Positions 1 through 8,951 of a stretch of 64,000 nucleotides of DNA are shown piece by piece. The translations under genes and the position numbers were made by a program. Below the pieces are notes generated by a model. It ran no database searches. It worked only from the letters and a program-made list of their open reading frames with translations, and was not told the DNA's origin. The DNA comes from Umezawaea tangerina (GTDB taxonomy: Bacteria; Actinomycetota; Actinomycetes; Mycobacteriales; Pseudonocardiaceae). The DNA lies in contig NZ_PVTF01000002.1 in the NCBI RefSeq assembly GCF_003002815.1, positions 186,001 to 250,000 of the forward strand, read 5' to 3'. How positions within the stretch are numbered: position 1 is the first letter of the stretch; the number at the start of each line of letters is the position of its first letter.

Positions 1-281
1 GCACGCTCGTCCTGCGGGCGGACATGCGGATGCCCGGCGACACCGTCCTGAGGATGGGCGTCGAGGTCCACGGCGGGCGGACCCGCTACCGCCAGACCAT
101 CACGTTCACCCCGGACGGCCAGGCGGGCAGGCTCTACTGGCAGGTGCAGAAACCGCTGCACGACATCGTGTTCGCCACGATGGCCCACGGCATCGCCCGC
201 AGCTCCTCCGCCGAGGGCCCGCGGGCCGTCGCCGAGGCGCTGCGCGACGCCGCGAGCCACGTCGTGGCGCGGCTCAGGTAG
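1..281 (+). CDS. DUF2867-type protein, C-terminal end (5' cut by window)
   Basis: The reading frame is open from base 3 and runs to a TAG at 279-281, so this is the 3' end of a gene that begins upstream of the window. The visible sequence has the pattern LRADMRMPG, then a GGRTRYRQ stretch, then GRLYWQ...FATMAHGIA. I recognise this as the end of the DUF2867 domain, usually fused behind an NAD(P)-binding Rossmann domain in NmrA/SDR-like proteins. The Rossmann part is not in view, so the enzymatic role cannot be judged. The first ATG, at 24, is internal to the domain and is unlikely to be the true start. The gene ends 8 bp inside the 3' end of the convergent monooxygenase gene. Confidence 0.7.
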   Translation, partial: TLVLRADMRMPGDTVLRMGVEVHGGRTRYRQTITFTPDGQAGRLYWQVQKPLHDIVFATMAHGIARSSSAEGPRAVAEALRDAASHVVARLR

Positions 282-1368
282 CCGGGACCCACCCGAAGGC
301 GGACGCCGTGGCGGCCAGGTCGGTCAGCAGCCGCACGTTCTCCTCGAGCCCGAACGCGGGCGGGAGGAAGAGCACGACCTCGTCGGCCGCGGCGATCCCC
401 GGATCGGCCAGCACCGCCTCGGCGACCGCGTCCGGGTCACCGTGGAACACCGGGCTGATCCGCACCCCGGCGGGGAGGTTGCCGGTCACCACGGGCTCCA
501 GCGCCCCCTTGGGCCGGGAGGCGTGCATGCCCTCGGAGCGGCGCTGCGCGTCGTAGGCGGCGTAGGTCTCCCGCAGCTCGGCGGTCCCGCCGGGCAGGAT
601 GGAGGCCGCGACGGCCACCGGCGGCGGCTCCGTCGCGTACCTCTCCCGCCACGTGCTCCGGTAGGCCTCGACCACCCGCGCCTGGTGCTGCCCGAACGTC
701 TCGCCCTCGGCCAGGTCGTGCAGCACGGTCCCGGTGATCAGCCCGATCCCCAGCTCGGCGGCCCGCACGGCCGAGTCGATGCTCGCCGCCCCCTGCCTGA
801 TCCGCGACAGCAGTCCGGGGCTGTGCGGGGTGACCTTCAGCTCGGTCCCCACCGGAGCGCCCTGACCGGGTCCGTCGACGGTGTGCAGCGTCGCGCCGCC
901 GACCGCCGCGAGGAACCGGAGCTGGCGGCGCCGCGCCTCCGTCCTGGTGTCGGTGTCCACGGCGCCGAACACCGCGTCGAACGCGGCGCCGGCACCGGTG
1001 GCGACGGCCAGCTCCAGCCGGTCCCCGCCCACCAGCAGGTCCGTGGTGCCCGCCGCCTCGGCGAGCAGGATCGGGTCCTGGTAGCGCATGGGGAGGACGG
1101 CCGTGCCCAGCGCGATGCGGTGCGCGTGCTGGCCGACAGCGGCCAGGAACGGCAGCGGCGAGGACAGGTAGTGGTCGAAGTGCCGCTGGTAGACCCAGCC
1201 GGACTGGTAGCCCAGCGCCTCGGCCGCCGTGAACAGCTCGACGCCGTCCCGCAGCCCCTGTGCCGGACCGCGGTCGTCGCTGAACGAAACGCGGGTGTTG
1301 AAGCCGAGCCGGGCCTTGGGCCGGAACGACGACCCGACGGGCTCGGCAGCGGACCGCGTGGCGGTCAT
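274..1368 (-). CDS. Luciferase-like (LLM class) FMN-dependent monooxygenase
   Basis: A 364-residue bacterial-luciferase-like (F420/FMN TIM-barrel) protein. The N-terminal part (LGFNTRVSFSDD...) and the AEALGYQSGWVYQRH stretch are typical of the barrel start, and HRIALGTAVLPMRYQDP fits the second conserved strand. The ATG at 1368 overlaps the TGA of the ATPase gene by ATGA, so it is the last gene of a five-gene transport operon. I recall this gene order (receptor, two permeases, ATPase, monooxygenase) from the uncharacterised KPN_01854-01858-type clusters. By analogy it should oxidise the imported compound with FMNH2 and O2, with flavin supplied by a reductase such as the one at 12519. The substrate is unknown. 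A sulfur or amine compound is inferred from the neighbours. Confidence 0.8.
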   Translation of the reverse strand: MTATRSAAEPVGSSFRPKARLGFNTRVSFSDDRGPAQGLRDGVELFTAAEALGYQSGWVYQRHFDHYLSSPLPFLAAVGQHAHRIALGTAVLPMRYQDPILLAEAAGTTDLLVGGDRLELAVATGAGAAFDAVFGAVDTDTRTEARRRQLRFLAAVGGATLHTVDGPGQGAPVGTELKVTPHSPGLLSRIRQGAASIDSAVRAAELGIGLITGTVLHDLAEGETFGQHQARVVEAYRSTWRERYATEPPPVAVAASILPGGTAELRETYAAYDAQRRSEGMHASRPKGALEPVVTGNLPAGVRISPVFHGDPDAVAEAVLADPGIAAADEVVLFLPPAFGLEENVRLLTDLAATASAFGWVPAT

Positions 1369-3023
1369 GACACCCCTTCCGCGACGGCACCGGCACCCAC
1401 GGGGATCGAGTCCACAAGGGCACGGGTGCAGGACTCCCGCGGGTGGTCGAAGATGGCGCCGACCTCCCCGCTCTCGACGATCCGCCCCCGGTGCATCACC
1501 GACACGGTGTGCGCCAGCTGGCGAACCAGTGCCAGGTCGTGCGACACGAACACGTAGGTCAGCCCCAGCTCGGCCTGCAACGACAGCAGCACCTCGACGA
1601 TCCCGGCCTGCACGCTCACGTCGAGCGCCGAGGTCGGCTCGTCGAGCACGATCACGTCCGGCCGCAGCACCAGGGCCCTGGCGAGCGCGACCCGTTGCCG
1701 CTGACCACCCGACAGGGCGGAGGGCTTGCGGGACAACAGGTCCTCGCCCAGCCCGACGGAGTGCAGCGCCTCGCGGACCCGGTCGGCGCGCTCCCGGCGG
1801 GTCCCGACGCGGAACCGGTCCAGCGACTCCCCCACCAGCCGCTCGACCGTCCACAGGGGATCCAGCGACGTGAAGGGGTTCTGGTACACCAGCTGCAGGT
1901 GCCGCCGGATCGAGCGCAGCGACGCGTGCGACCGGCCCGCGACCTCCTCCCCCGCCACGGAGATGGCGCCGCGGTCGGGCTCCTCCAGCCCGAGCAGCAG
2001 GCGGATGGTGGTCGTCTTCCCCGAGCCGGACTCGCCGACCAACGCGTGCGTGGTGCCCGTGGGCACGCTGAACGACACGTCGTCCACGGCGGTCAGCCTG
2101 CGGCCGTCGACGGTGAACGACTTGGTCACGCCGGTGACCTCGATCTTGGGGGGACCACCCGCGGGCTCGCGGTCGCGCAGGTGCCGGTAGCGGTCGGGGT
2201 TGAGCGCGGGGACGTCGGCGTGCAGCCGCCGCGTGTAGTCCGACGAGGGTGCGGAGAACACCGCCGCCGTGCGGCCCGCCTCCCGCACGACGCCGTCCTT
2301 GAGCACCACCAGCGAGTCCGCGCGCTCGGCGGCGACCGCGAGGTCGTGGGTGATCAGCAGCAGGCTGATGTCCAGGTCCCGCCGCAGGTCCGACAGCAGG
2401 TCGAGGATGCGCTTCTGGATGGTGACGTCGAGCGCCGAGGTCGGCTCGTCGGCGACGATCAGCGCGGGTCGCGGCAGCACCGTGAGCCCGATCAGGACGC
2501 GCTGGAGCATGCCGCCGGACAGCTGGTGGGGGTAGGAGTCGTAGACGCGGCGGGGGTTGTCCAGCCCCACCTGGGCGAAGGTGTCCAGCACCAGCTCCTC
2601 GTGCCCGCCGGGTCCGCCGAGCAGGGCGGCGGCCTCGCGGGCCTGGGAGCCGACCGTGCGCACCGGGTTGAGGGAGGTGCCGGGGTCCTGCGGCACGAAC
2701 CCGATCCTCTTGCCGCGCAACGGCCGGAACCGCCGCTCGGGCAGCGACAGGACGTCGTGGCCGTCGAACTCGACCGACCCGCTCGCGCGGCCGATCCCCT
2801 GGGGCAGCAGGCGGAGCAGCGCGCGGGCGATGGTGGACTTGCCCGAGCCGGACTCGCCGATGAGCGCTAGGCTCTCGCCGCGCCGCAGGGCGAAGCCCAC
2901 GTCGGAGACGACCTGGTGGTCGCCGTAGGACACGGACAGTCCTTCGACGCGCAGCAGCGCGCCCGCGGACGCCTGCCCTGGTGCCTCGACCCGGTCGAGG
3001 GTCAGTCGGTCTTGCGGAGCCAT
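1365..3023 (-). CDS. ABC transporter ATPase, two ATP-binding domains fused (DppD-DppF type)
   Basis: A 552-residue protein with two complete ABC ATPase domains of the oligopeptide/nickel importer class. The first Walker A is GESGSGKST at 56-64, followed by an LSGGM signature near 165 and a Walker B (VADEPTSALD) near 190. The second Walker A, GESGSGKTT, lies near 330, with LSGGQRQRV near 440 and VLDEPTSALD near 460. Each half is followed by a DppD/F-type extension. One polypeptide therefore replaces the usual DppD/DppF pair. The ATG at 3023 overlaps the permease gene by 22 bp and its stop overlaps the monooxygenase start. It energises uptake through the two permeases encoded upstream in the operon. 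Confidence 0.93.
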   Translation of the reverse strand: MAPQDRLTLDRVEAPGQASAGALLRVEGLSVSYGDHQVVSDVGFALRRGESLALIGESGSGKSTIARALLRLLPQGIGRASGSVEFDGHDVLSLPERRFRPLRGKRIGFVPQDPGTSLNPVRTVGSQAREAAALLGGPGGHEELVLDTFAQVGLDNPRRVYDSYPHQLSGGMLQRVLIGLTVLPRPALIVADEPTSALDVTIQKRILDLLSDLRRDLDISLLLITHDLAVAAERADSLVVLKDGVVREAGRTAAVFSAPSSDYTRRLHADVPALNPDRYRHLRDREPAGGPPKIEVTGVTKSFTVDGRRLTAVDDVSFSVPTGTTHALVGESGSGKTTTIRLLLGLEEPDRGAISVAGEEVAGRSHASLRSIRRHLQLVYQNPFTSLDPLWTVERLVGESLDRFRVGTRRERADRVREALHSVGLGEDLLSRKPSALSGGQRQRVALARALVLRPDVIVLDEPTSALDVSVQAGIVEVLLSLQAELGLTYVFVSHDLALVRQLAHTVSVMHRGRIVESGEVGAIFDHPRESCTRALVDSIPVGAGAVAEGVS

Positions 3024-3844
3024 CGGCTGATCCTGTTCACGGAGAGGACGGTGGCGATCGTGACGAACGCGGGCGCGTAGACCAGCCACGCGGCCAGCGG
3101 GTAGTCCTTGCCCGTCGCGATGAGCAGCCCCCAGTCGGAGGCGGGCGGCGGGTCCCCGTACCCGAGGAACGCGAGGCCGGCGATCACCAGGATCGACAGC
3201 CCGAACTGGAGCACGGCGAGCATCAGCACCGAGCGGGAGGCGTTGGGCAGCACGTGGCGGACCAGGATGTGCCACCGCGACCCGCCCTGGAGGTAGGAGG
3301 CCTCGACGAAGACGGCCTGGCGGGTCTTGAGCACCTCCGACCGCATCACCCTGGCGAACACGCCCACCGCCGAGACACCCGTGGCGATGGCCGCGTTGAC
3401 CGTCTGGAACCCGAGCGAGCTGACCACGACGACCGCGAGCAGGAACGACGGGATCGCCAGCAGCACGTCGACCAGCCGGGCCAGCACGCTGTCCACCCAG
3501 CCGCCCGCGAACCCCGCGACGAGCCCGATCAGACCGCCGACCACGACGCCGATGCCCACCGCGATCAGCGCGCTGGTCACAGAGGACGCGGTGCCGTGGA
3601 CGACACGGGTGAACAGGTCGCGGCCGAGGTGGTCGGTGCCGAACAGGTGGGCGGTGCTCGGCCGGAGGAACTTGTCCGCCGGGACGCCGTTGACCGGGTC
3701 CTGCGCGGTGAACAGGCCGGGGACGACCGACCACGACAGCACGACCGCCAGGACGGCGAAGGAGACGGCGACGGTGGGCGGGACCTTGGCGGCCTGCCCG
3801 CGGCGCACCGCGGGCAGCGCGGACGGGACTGCGGCGACGGTCAT
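3002..3844 (-). CDS. ABC transporter permease (DppC type)
   Basis: A 280-residue inner-membrane permease of the dipeptide/nickel family, with about six hydrophobic segments. The N-terminal periplasmic motif FGTDHLGRDLFTRVVHG (about residues 69-85) is the hallmark of DppC-type subunits. The cytoplasmic EAA loop that contacts the ATPase follows near 170-195 (EASYLQGGSRWHILVRHVLP). Its ATG overlaps the stop of the DppB-type gene by ATGA and its 3' end overlaps the ATPase gene by 22 bp, so translation is coupled along the operon. Substrate specificity cannot be read from the permease. Confidence 0.92.
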   Translation of the reverse strand: MTVAAVPSALPAVRRGQAAKVPPTVAVSFAVLAVVLSWSVVPGLFTAQDPVNGVPADKFLRPSTAHLFGTDHLGRDLFTRVVHGTASSVTSALIAVGIGVVVGGLIGLVAGFAGGWVDSVLARLVDVLLAIPSFLLAVVVVSSLGFQTVNAAIATGVSAVGVFARVMRSEVLKTRQAVFVEASYLQGGSRWHILVRHVLPNASRSVLMLAVLQFGLSILVIAGLAFLGYGDPPPASDWGLLIATGKDYPLAAWLVYAPAFVTIATVLSVNRISRWLRKTD

Positions 3845-4821
3845 GGCGCGGCCACCTCCGCCTTCCCCCTCGACCGGCCGCCTGCCAGGCGCACCCGCGG
3901 GTCGAGCAGCGGGTACAGCAGGTCGGCGACGAGGTTGACCACCACGAACGTGACCGCCGCCAAAGTGACGACGGCTTGCAGCACCGGGAGGTCCTGGGTC
4001 GTCACGGACCGCTCGACGAGGCTGCCGACGCCGGTGCGCCCGAAGATCTGCTCGGTGATCACGGCGCCGCCGAGCAGCTCGCCGACGGTCAGCGCGATGA
4101 CCGTGACGACCGGCAGCGAGGACGGCTTGAGCAGGTGCCGCAGGAACAGCCGGGTCCGGCCGAGACCGCGCGAGCGGGCGACCGCCGCGTACTCCTGGCC
4201 CGCCTCGTGGTCGAGGTTGGCGATGAGCACCTCGGCGACCTGGGCGGAGACCGGGATGCCGAGGGCGATCGCGGCGAAGGAGGTGGCCGCGCCGCCCTCG
4301 GAGTCGATCACCCGGAACAGCCCGAGCTGGAAGGCGAACACGCTGATCAGCACCAGGCCGACCACGAAGTTCGGCACGGACAGGAACAGCGCGGGGAACG
4401 CCCGCAGCAGGCCCTGTCCGCCGCGCTTGGGCAGGTACCGGGTGCCGAACCCGATGGCGAACGCCAGCACCAGCGCCACCGCCAGTGCCGACAGGGCGAG
4501 GACGAGCGTCGAGCCGACCACCTCGCCGATCAGCCTGGTCACCGGCAGTCCCGACCGCAGCGAGACACCGAGGTCGCCGACCACCAGGCGGGACAACGAG
4601 TCCCACAGCTGCTCGTGCACCGGGCGGTCGAGGCCGTAGTAGGAGACGATCCTGGTGATCTCCTCCTCGGTGAACCCGTTCTGCGGGTTGCGCAGCGTGT
4701 TCGTGACGGGGTCGCCGGGCAGCACGCTGATCACGACGAAGGTGAACACGTAGGCCAGCAGGACGACGACGATCGCCTGGAGGACGCGGCGCAGCGCGTA
4801 CTTCGCGTAGTCGCGGTTCAC
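3841..4821 (-). CDS. ABC transporter permease (DppB type)
   Basis: A 326-residue membrane permease. The N-terminus (YALRRVLQAIVVVLLAYVF followed by ISVLPGDP) is the standard opening of DppB-type subunits: a first transmembrane helix, then a periplasmic PGDP motif. The EAA-type loop (EYAAVARSRGLGRTRLFLRHLLKP) lies in the C-terminal third. It pairs with the DppC-type subunit to form the translocation channel. It starts 9 bp after the stop of the receptor gene and overlaps the next permease gene by 4 bp. Confidence 0.92.
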   Translation of the reverse strand: MNRDYAKYALRRVLQAIVVVLLAYVFTFVVISVLPGDPVTNTLRNPQNGFTEEEITRIVSYYGLDRPVHEQLWDSLSRLVVGDLGVSLRSGLPVTRLIGEVVGSTLVLALSALAVALVLAFAIGFGTRYLPKRGGQGLLRAFPALFLSVPNFVVGLVLISVFAFQLGLFRVIDSEGGAATSFAAIALGIPVSAQVAEVLIANLDHEAGQEYAAVARSRGLGRTRLFLRHLLKPSSLPVVTVIALTVGELLGGAVITEQIFGRTGVGSLVERSVTTQDLPVLQAVVTLAAVTFVVVNLVADLLYPLLDPRVRLAGGRSRGKAEVAAP

Positions 4822-4830
4822 GTCGTCACC

Positions 4831-6492
4831 TCAGCCGAGCCAGGCGGTGTAGTAGTTCGCGTAGGCGAGGCCGTTGTAGACCACGCCGTGCAGCCGCGGC
4901 GACTGCAGGTAGATCCGCTGGACGATCTGCGTGAGCGGCACGAAGTAGCCCTGCCGGAGCACGTACCCCTGCAGCTCGTCGAGCAGCGGGGCGCGGGCCT
5001 CGACGCTGCCGGAACCGGCCACGCCGGTGGCGAGCCGGACGAGCTTCTGGTCGCTCTGGCCGAGCCCGAACCAGTTCTCGCCCTTGTTGGCGTCGGTGAG
5101 GATCCCGGCCACGATGCCCGCGTCGATGAAGCTCCTGGTGACCTCGTAGGCGGCCACCGACGGGCTGTTGACCTTGACGCGCTCGCCGTAGGTCACGACG
5201 TCGAACGCCTGGACGTCCACCTTGAAGCCGAGCTTCCCGAGCTGCTGGGAGACCAGCTCGTCGACCGACTTCGACGTCGCCAGGTACGGGTTGGCGTAGA
5301 GGGTCAGCGCGAGCGGTTCGCCGTCCTTGGCGCGGACGCCGTCGGCACCCTTGGCCCAGCCCGCCTCGTCGAGCAGGGCGCCCGCCTTGGCGGCGTCGAA
5401 CGCGAAGTCGGCGCTGTGGTCGGTCGCGCCGGGGACGTTGCTCTGGAACAACGACTGGGCGGGCTGCCAGTCCGGTGTGTAGACCGTGGAGATGATCTCC
5501 TTGCGGTCGATCCCGTGCTGGAGCGCCTGCCGGACCCTCACGTCGTCGAACGGCGCGACCTTGGTGTTGACCGCGAAGCCGTTGACGAAGCCGAGGTAGC
5601 GCGGGGTCGCGGTGGTGAAACCCTGGTCCGCGAACGACTTCAGCTCCTGCGGGGACGGGTTGTAGGCGACGTCGGCCTGTCCGGACTGGACGGCCGAGGT
5701 GCGCACCGACGGCTGGGCCACCAGCTTGTAGGTGATCGAGTCGAGGTAGGCGGGCCCCTGGTGGCCGAGCACCTCGGGGGCCCAGTCGTAGTCGGCGCGC
5801 TTCTTGAGCACGACGCTGTCGCCCTCCTTCCACGACGACAGGACGAACGGGCCGCTGCCGAGGTCGTTGGAGAGGTCGGCCTGCTGGGCGGCGGGCAGCG
5901 CGATGGTCTTCGGGGACACCAGGATCGAGCCGTGGTAGCCCAGGGTCGGGATGAAGCCCAGCGTCGGTGCCTTGAAGAACACCTTGACGGTGGCCGCGTC
6001 CACGACCTCGGCGTGGTCGTAGGTCTTGGGGAACAGCCCGATCGGGTTGATGCCCCTCGTCGCGTCGCCCCTGGCCCAGATGTCCAGGTTGGCCTGCACG
6101 GCGGTGGCGTCCAGCGGTGTCTTGTCGGAGAACGTGACGCCGGTGCGCAGGTGGAGCGTGAACTCGGTGGCGTCGGGGTTCTGCTCCCAGCTCTTCGCGA
6201 TCCAGGGGCTCACCACGCCCTTCTCGTCGACGTAGACGAGCTTGTCGGTCAAGTGGCCCCAGATGTGCCCCTGGAAGCTGGAGATGGCGCTGTTGTTGGG
6301 GATCCAGGTGTCGCCGAGCGAGTCGATGAGGAAGGTGACGTCACCGCCCTGCCGGGGTTCGCCCGAACCGCCCCGGTTCGCCGCGACACCGGGACCGCAG
6401 GCGGCCAGGGCGACGGCGGTGGCGAGGCCGACGATCATCCGCAGCGCGCGGCCGGGCGGTCTGACGCGGCGTGCCGCGCTGGAGGTGTTCAC
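4831..6492 (-). CDS. ABC transporter substrate-binding lipoprotein (DppA/SBP family 5)
   Basis: A family 5 extracellular solute-binding protein, 553 residues from the GTG at 6492. I prefer this start because a GGAGAAAG ribosome site lies just upstream and it puts the lipobox at a normal place. A basic stretch, a hydrophobic run and LAAC follow, so Cys32 would be lipidated after signal-peptidase II cleavage. An ATG 99 bp further upstream would give an implausible N-terminal extension. The mature part has the usual W(I)AKSWEQNPDATEFTLHLR motif and a DVRVRQALQHGIDR block, both diagnostic of the peptide/nickel receptor family. It is the first gene of the five-gene uptake operon and is read from a promoter carrying the shared regulon element. 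Confidence 0.92.
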   Translation of the reverse strand: MNTSSAARRVRPPGRALRMIVGLATAVALAACGPGVAANRGGSGEPRQGGDVTFLIDSLGDTWIPNNSAISSFQGHIWGHLTDKLVYVDEKGVVSPWIAKSWEQNPDATEFTLHLRTGVTFSDKTPLDATAVQANLDIWARGDATRGINPIGLFPKTYDHAEVVDAATVKVFFKAPTLGFIPTLGYHGSILVSPKTIALPAAQQADLSNDLGSGPFVLSSWKEGDSVVLKKRADYDWAPEVLGHQGPAYLDSITYKLVAQPSVRTSAVQSGQADVAYNPSPQELKSFADQGFTTATPRYLGFVNGFAVNTKVAPFDDVRVRQALQHGIDRKEIISTVYTPDWQPAQSLFQSNVPGATDHSADFAFDAAKAGALLDEAGWAKGADGVRAKDGEPLALTLYANPYLATSKSVDELVSQQLGKLGFKVDVQAFDVVTYGERVKVNSPSVAAYEVTRSFIDAGIVAGILTDANKGENWFGLGQSDQKLVRLATGVAGSGSVEARAPLLDELQGYVLRQGYFVPLTQIVQRIYLQSPRLHGVVYNGLAYANYYTAWLG

Positions 6493-6536
6493 GGGGCTTT
6501 CTCCTCGGGACGGTGGAGGGGCGAAGGCTCGTCCCG

Positions 6537-6591
6537 AACCTAGGAGCGGCCCGTGCGCGGGGTCCAAGACGAAATGGGGATCGGAACCCAT
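6537..6591 (-). promoter_or_regulatory. Promoter and operator-like element of the uptake operon
   Basis: On the minus strand a TTGGAC box (complement of 6562-6567) and a TAGGTT box (complement of 6537-6542) are separated by 19 bp. The expected start lies about 40 bases before the receptor GTG. Upstream of the -35 is an imperfect inverted element, ATCGGAACCCAT at 6580-6591. The same element sits in the same position before the monooxygenase (11342) and flavin reductase (12519) genes. The location suits an activating LysR protein. Confidence 0.65.
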
Positions 6592-6650
6592 CGAGGACTC
6601 TGATCGACGACGTCCACCAGCCCGTCGGGGTCGTGGTTAGCATCGGTGCG

Positions 6651-8951
6651 GTGAGCCGGATCCGGGAGACCAGCGCGCACTGGGGCACCTACCTCGTCGA
6701 GGTGTCCGCCGACGGCCGCGACGTCGTGGCGGCCCGCGCGCACGCCGACGACCCCGACGCCGCGCCCGCGATCGGCAACGTCGCGGACGCCCACCGCCAC
6801 CGTTCGCGGGTGGCGCGGCCGAGCGTGCGCCGCCGCTGGCTCGAGGACGGCCCCCGCCCGGACGCCCGGCGCGGCGACCCGGCGGAGGAGTACGTCGAGG
6901 TCGACTGGGACACCGCGCTCGACCTGCTCGCCCGCGAGCTGGGGCGGGTCCGGTCGGAGTTCGGCAACAGCGCGATCTTCGGCGGCTCCTACGGCTGGGG
7001 CAGCGCGGGCAGGCTGCACCACGCGCAGAGCCAGCTGCACCGGTTCCTCAACACGATCGGCGGCTGCACCCGCTCGGTCGGCGACTACAGCCGCGGCGCC
7101 AGCACGGTGCTGCTCCCCCACCTCATCGGCGCGCGCGGCACGCTCGACCTGCGGTACAAGCCGGCCTCCTGGGCCGACCTCGCCGAGCACACCGACCTCC
7201 TCGTCAGCTTCGGCGGCGTGCGCCGCTCCAACACCTGGGTGGTGCCGGGTGGACACGCCCGCCACGTCGGCTCCGACCTGGCCAGGGCGGTGGGCCGCCG
7301 CACGGAGGTCGTGGCGCTGACCGCCCAGCGCGACGACGCCTTCGCCGACCTCGGCGCCGAGTGGGTGGGTGTCATGCCGGGCACCGACACCGCCGTCATG
7401 CTGGCGCTGGTCCACGTGCTCGTCGTCGACCGCCTCGCCGACGAGGAGTTCCTCTCGGCGTTCACGGTGGGGGCCGACGAGGTCCGGCGGTACGTCCTCG
7501 GCGAGACCGACGGGGTGCCGAAGACACCCGAGTGGGCCGAGCGGATCAGCCGGACGCCCGCGGCCGCGATCCGCGCGCTCGCGCACCGGATGGCCGCCGG
7601 GCGCACGATGGTCAACGTCGTGTACTCGTTGCAGCGCGGGGAAGGCGGCGAGCAGGCGATCTTCGCCGGGCTCACGCTGGCCGCGTTCCTCGGCCAGATC
7701 GGCCTGCCCGGCGGCGGTTTCGCGCACGGCTTCGGGTCGATGGGCGACTACGGCGTCGGGGTGGCGGGCGCGCCGCTGCCGACGTTCCCCCAGGGCACCA
7801 ACCCCGTGCCGGACTTCATCCCGTGCGCCCGGATCAGCGACCTGCTCCTGCACCCCGGCGAGGAGATCCCCTACGACGGTACGACGGTGCGGTTCCCGCG
7901 GACGCGGCTCGCCTACTGGGCGGGCGGCAACCCGTTCCACCACCACCAGGACCTCCGACGGCTGCGCCGCGCACTGTCCACACTGGACACGTTCGTGGTG
8001 CACGAGACGCACTGGACGCCGACCGCCCGGCACGCCGACGTCGTGCTGCCCGTCGCGGGCACGCTGGAGCGCGACGACGTGGCGGCGGGGGCCGGTGACA
8101 GCAGGCTGCGCGCGGTGCCCAGGGTCGTCCCGCCGCGCGGTGAGGCGCGCGAGGAGCTGTGGATCTACACCCGGCTGGCCGAGCGGCTGGGCGCGGACTT
8201 CGCCGAGGGCCTGGACTCGCGGCAGTGGCTGGAGCGGATCTACGAACGGTGGCGGGCCGCTCCGGCGTCACCGCCCGCGCCGCCGTTCGCCGAGTTCTGG
8301 CGCGACGGCGGCGTCGAGCTGCCGCGCAAGTCCTACGACGACGCGGTGTTCACCGCGTTCCGCGCGGATCCGGTGGCGAACCCGTTGGACACGCCGAGCG
8401 GTCGGATCGAGCTGTTCTCCGCGACGCTGGCCGGTTTCGGCCTGGCCGACGTCGCCGGGCACGCCCGGTGGCGGGAGCCGACGCAGTGGTGGGGCGCGCC
8501 GGCGGCAGCGGAGTTCGACCTGCACCTGCTGTGCAACCAGCCGACCCACCGCCTGCACAGCCAGCTGGACATGGGCGCGGCCAGCCGGTCGACCAAGGTC
8601 GCGGGCCGCGAGCCCGTGCGCCTGAACCCCGCCGACGCGGCCGCCCGCGGGCTGGCCGACGGCGATGTCGCGCTGGTCCGCAGTCCACAGGGGAGCCTGC
8701 TCGCCGGGGTCGTAGTCACCGACGCGCTACTGCCCGGCGTCGCCCAGATGCACACCGGCGCCTGGTACGACCCGAGCGCGCCGGAGGTCGCGGACTGCGT
8801 GAACGGCAACGTCAACGTGCTCACCCGCGACGTCGGCACGTCGACGCTGACCCAGGCCACCAGCGGAGCGCACGTGCTGGTGGCCGTGACCCGCTACGAC
8901 GGTCCCGTGCCGCCGGTGCGGGCGTACGAGCCTCCGCCGTTCAGCCGGTGA
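6651..8951 (+). CDS. Molybdopterin oxidoreductase, biotin/TMAO/DMSO sulfoxide reductase type
   Basis: A 766-residue bis-molybdopterin reductase of the DMSO/TMAO/biotin-sulfoxide group. The opening TSAHWGTYLVEV, the IFGGSYGWGSAGR...HHAQSQLHRFL block and the later CNQPTHRLHSQLD and ARGLADGD segments are family signatures. Ser147 in the DYSRGAS motif matches the serine molybdenum ligand of this group. There is no Tat signal or N-terminal Fe-S motif, so a cytoplasmic BisC-like enzyme reducing methionine, biotin or similar sulfoxides is more likely than a periplasmic respiratory enzyme. The start is the GTG at 6651. The gene is divergent from the receptor gene, and its 3' end overlaps the convergent flavoprotein gene by 11 bp. 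A sulfoxide substrate fits the other genes here, but this is inference. Confidence 0.88.
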   Translation: MSRIRETSAHWGTYLVEVSADGRDVVAARAHADDPDAAPAIGNVADAHRHRSRVARPSVRRRWLEDGPRPDARRGDPAEEYVEVDWDTALDLLARELGRVRSEFGNSAIFGGSYGWGSAGRLHHAQSQLHRFLNTIGGCTRSVGDYSRGASTVLLPHLIGARGTLDLRYKPASWADLAEHTDLLVSFGGVRRSNTWVVPGGHARHVGSDLARAVGRRTEVVALTAQRDDAFADLGAEWVGVMPGTDTAVMLALVHVLVVDRLADEEFLSAFTVGADEVRRYVLGETDGVPKTPEWAERISRTPAAAIRALAHRMAAGRTMVNVVYSLQRGEGGEQAIFAGLTLAAFLGQIGLPGGGFAHGFGSMGDYGVGVAGAPLPTFPQGTNPVPDFIPCARISDLLLHPGEEIPYDGTTVRFPRTRLAYWAGGNPFHHHQDLRRLRRALSTLDTFVVHETHWTPTARHADVVLPVAGTLERDDVAAGAGDSRLRAVPRVVPPRGEAREELWIYTRLAERLGADFAEGLDSRQWLERIYERWRAAPASPPAPPFAEFWRDGGVELPRKSYDDAVFTAFRADPVANPLDTPSGRIELFSATLAGFGLADVAGHARWREPTQWWGAPAAAEFDLHLLCNQPTHRLHSQLDMGAASRSTKVAGREPVRLNPADAAARGLADGDVALVRSPQGSLLAGVVVTDALLPGVAQMHTGAWYDPSAPEVADCVNGNVNVLTRDVGTSTLTQATSGAHVLVAVTRYDGPVPPVRAYEPPPFSR

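Noticed and set aside
437-4639. Long opposite-strand and alternative-frame reading frames over the transport operon and similar shadows elsewhere
   Set aside because: They are Arg/Gly/Pro-rich mirror frames of well-supported genes and show no domain pattern or ribosome sites.
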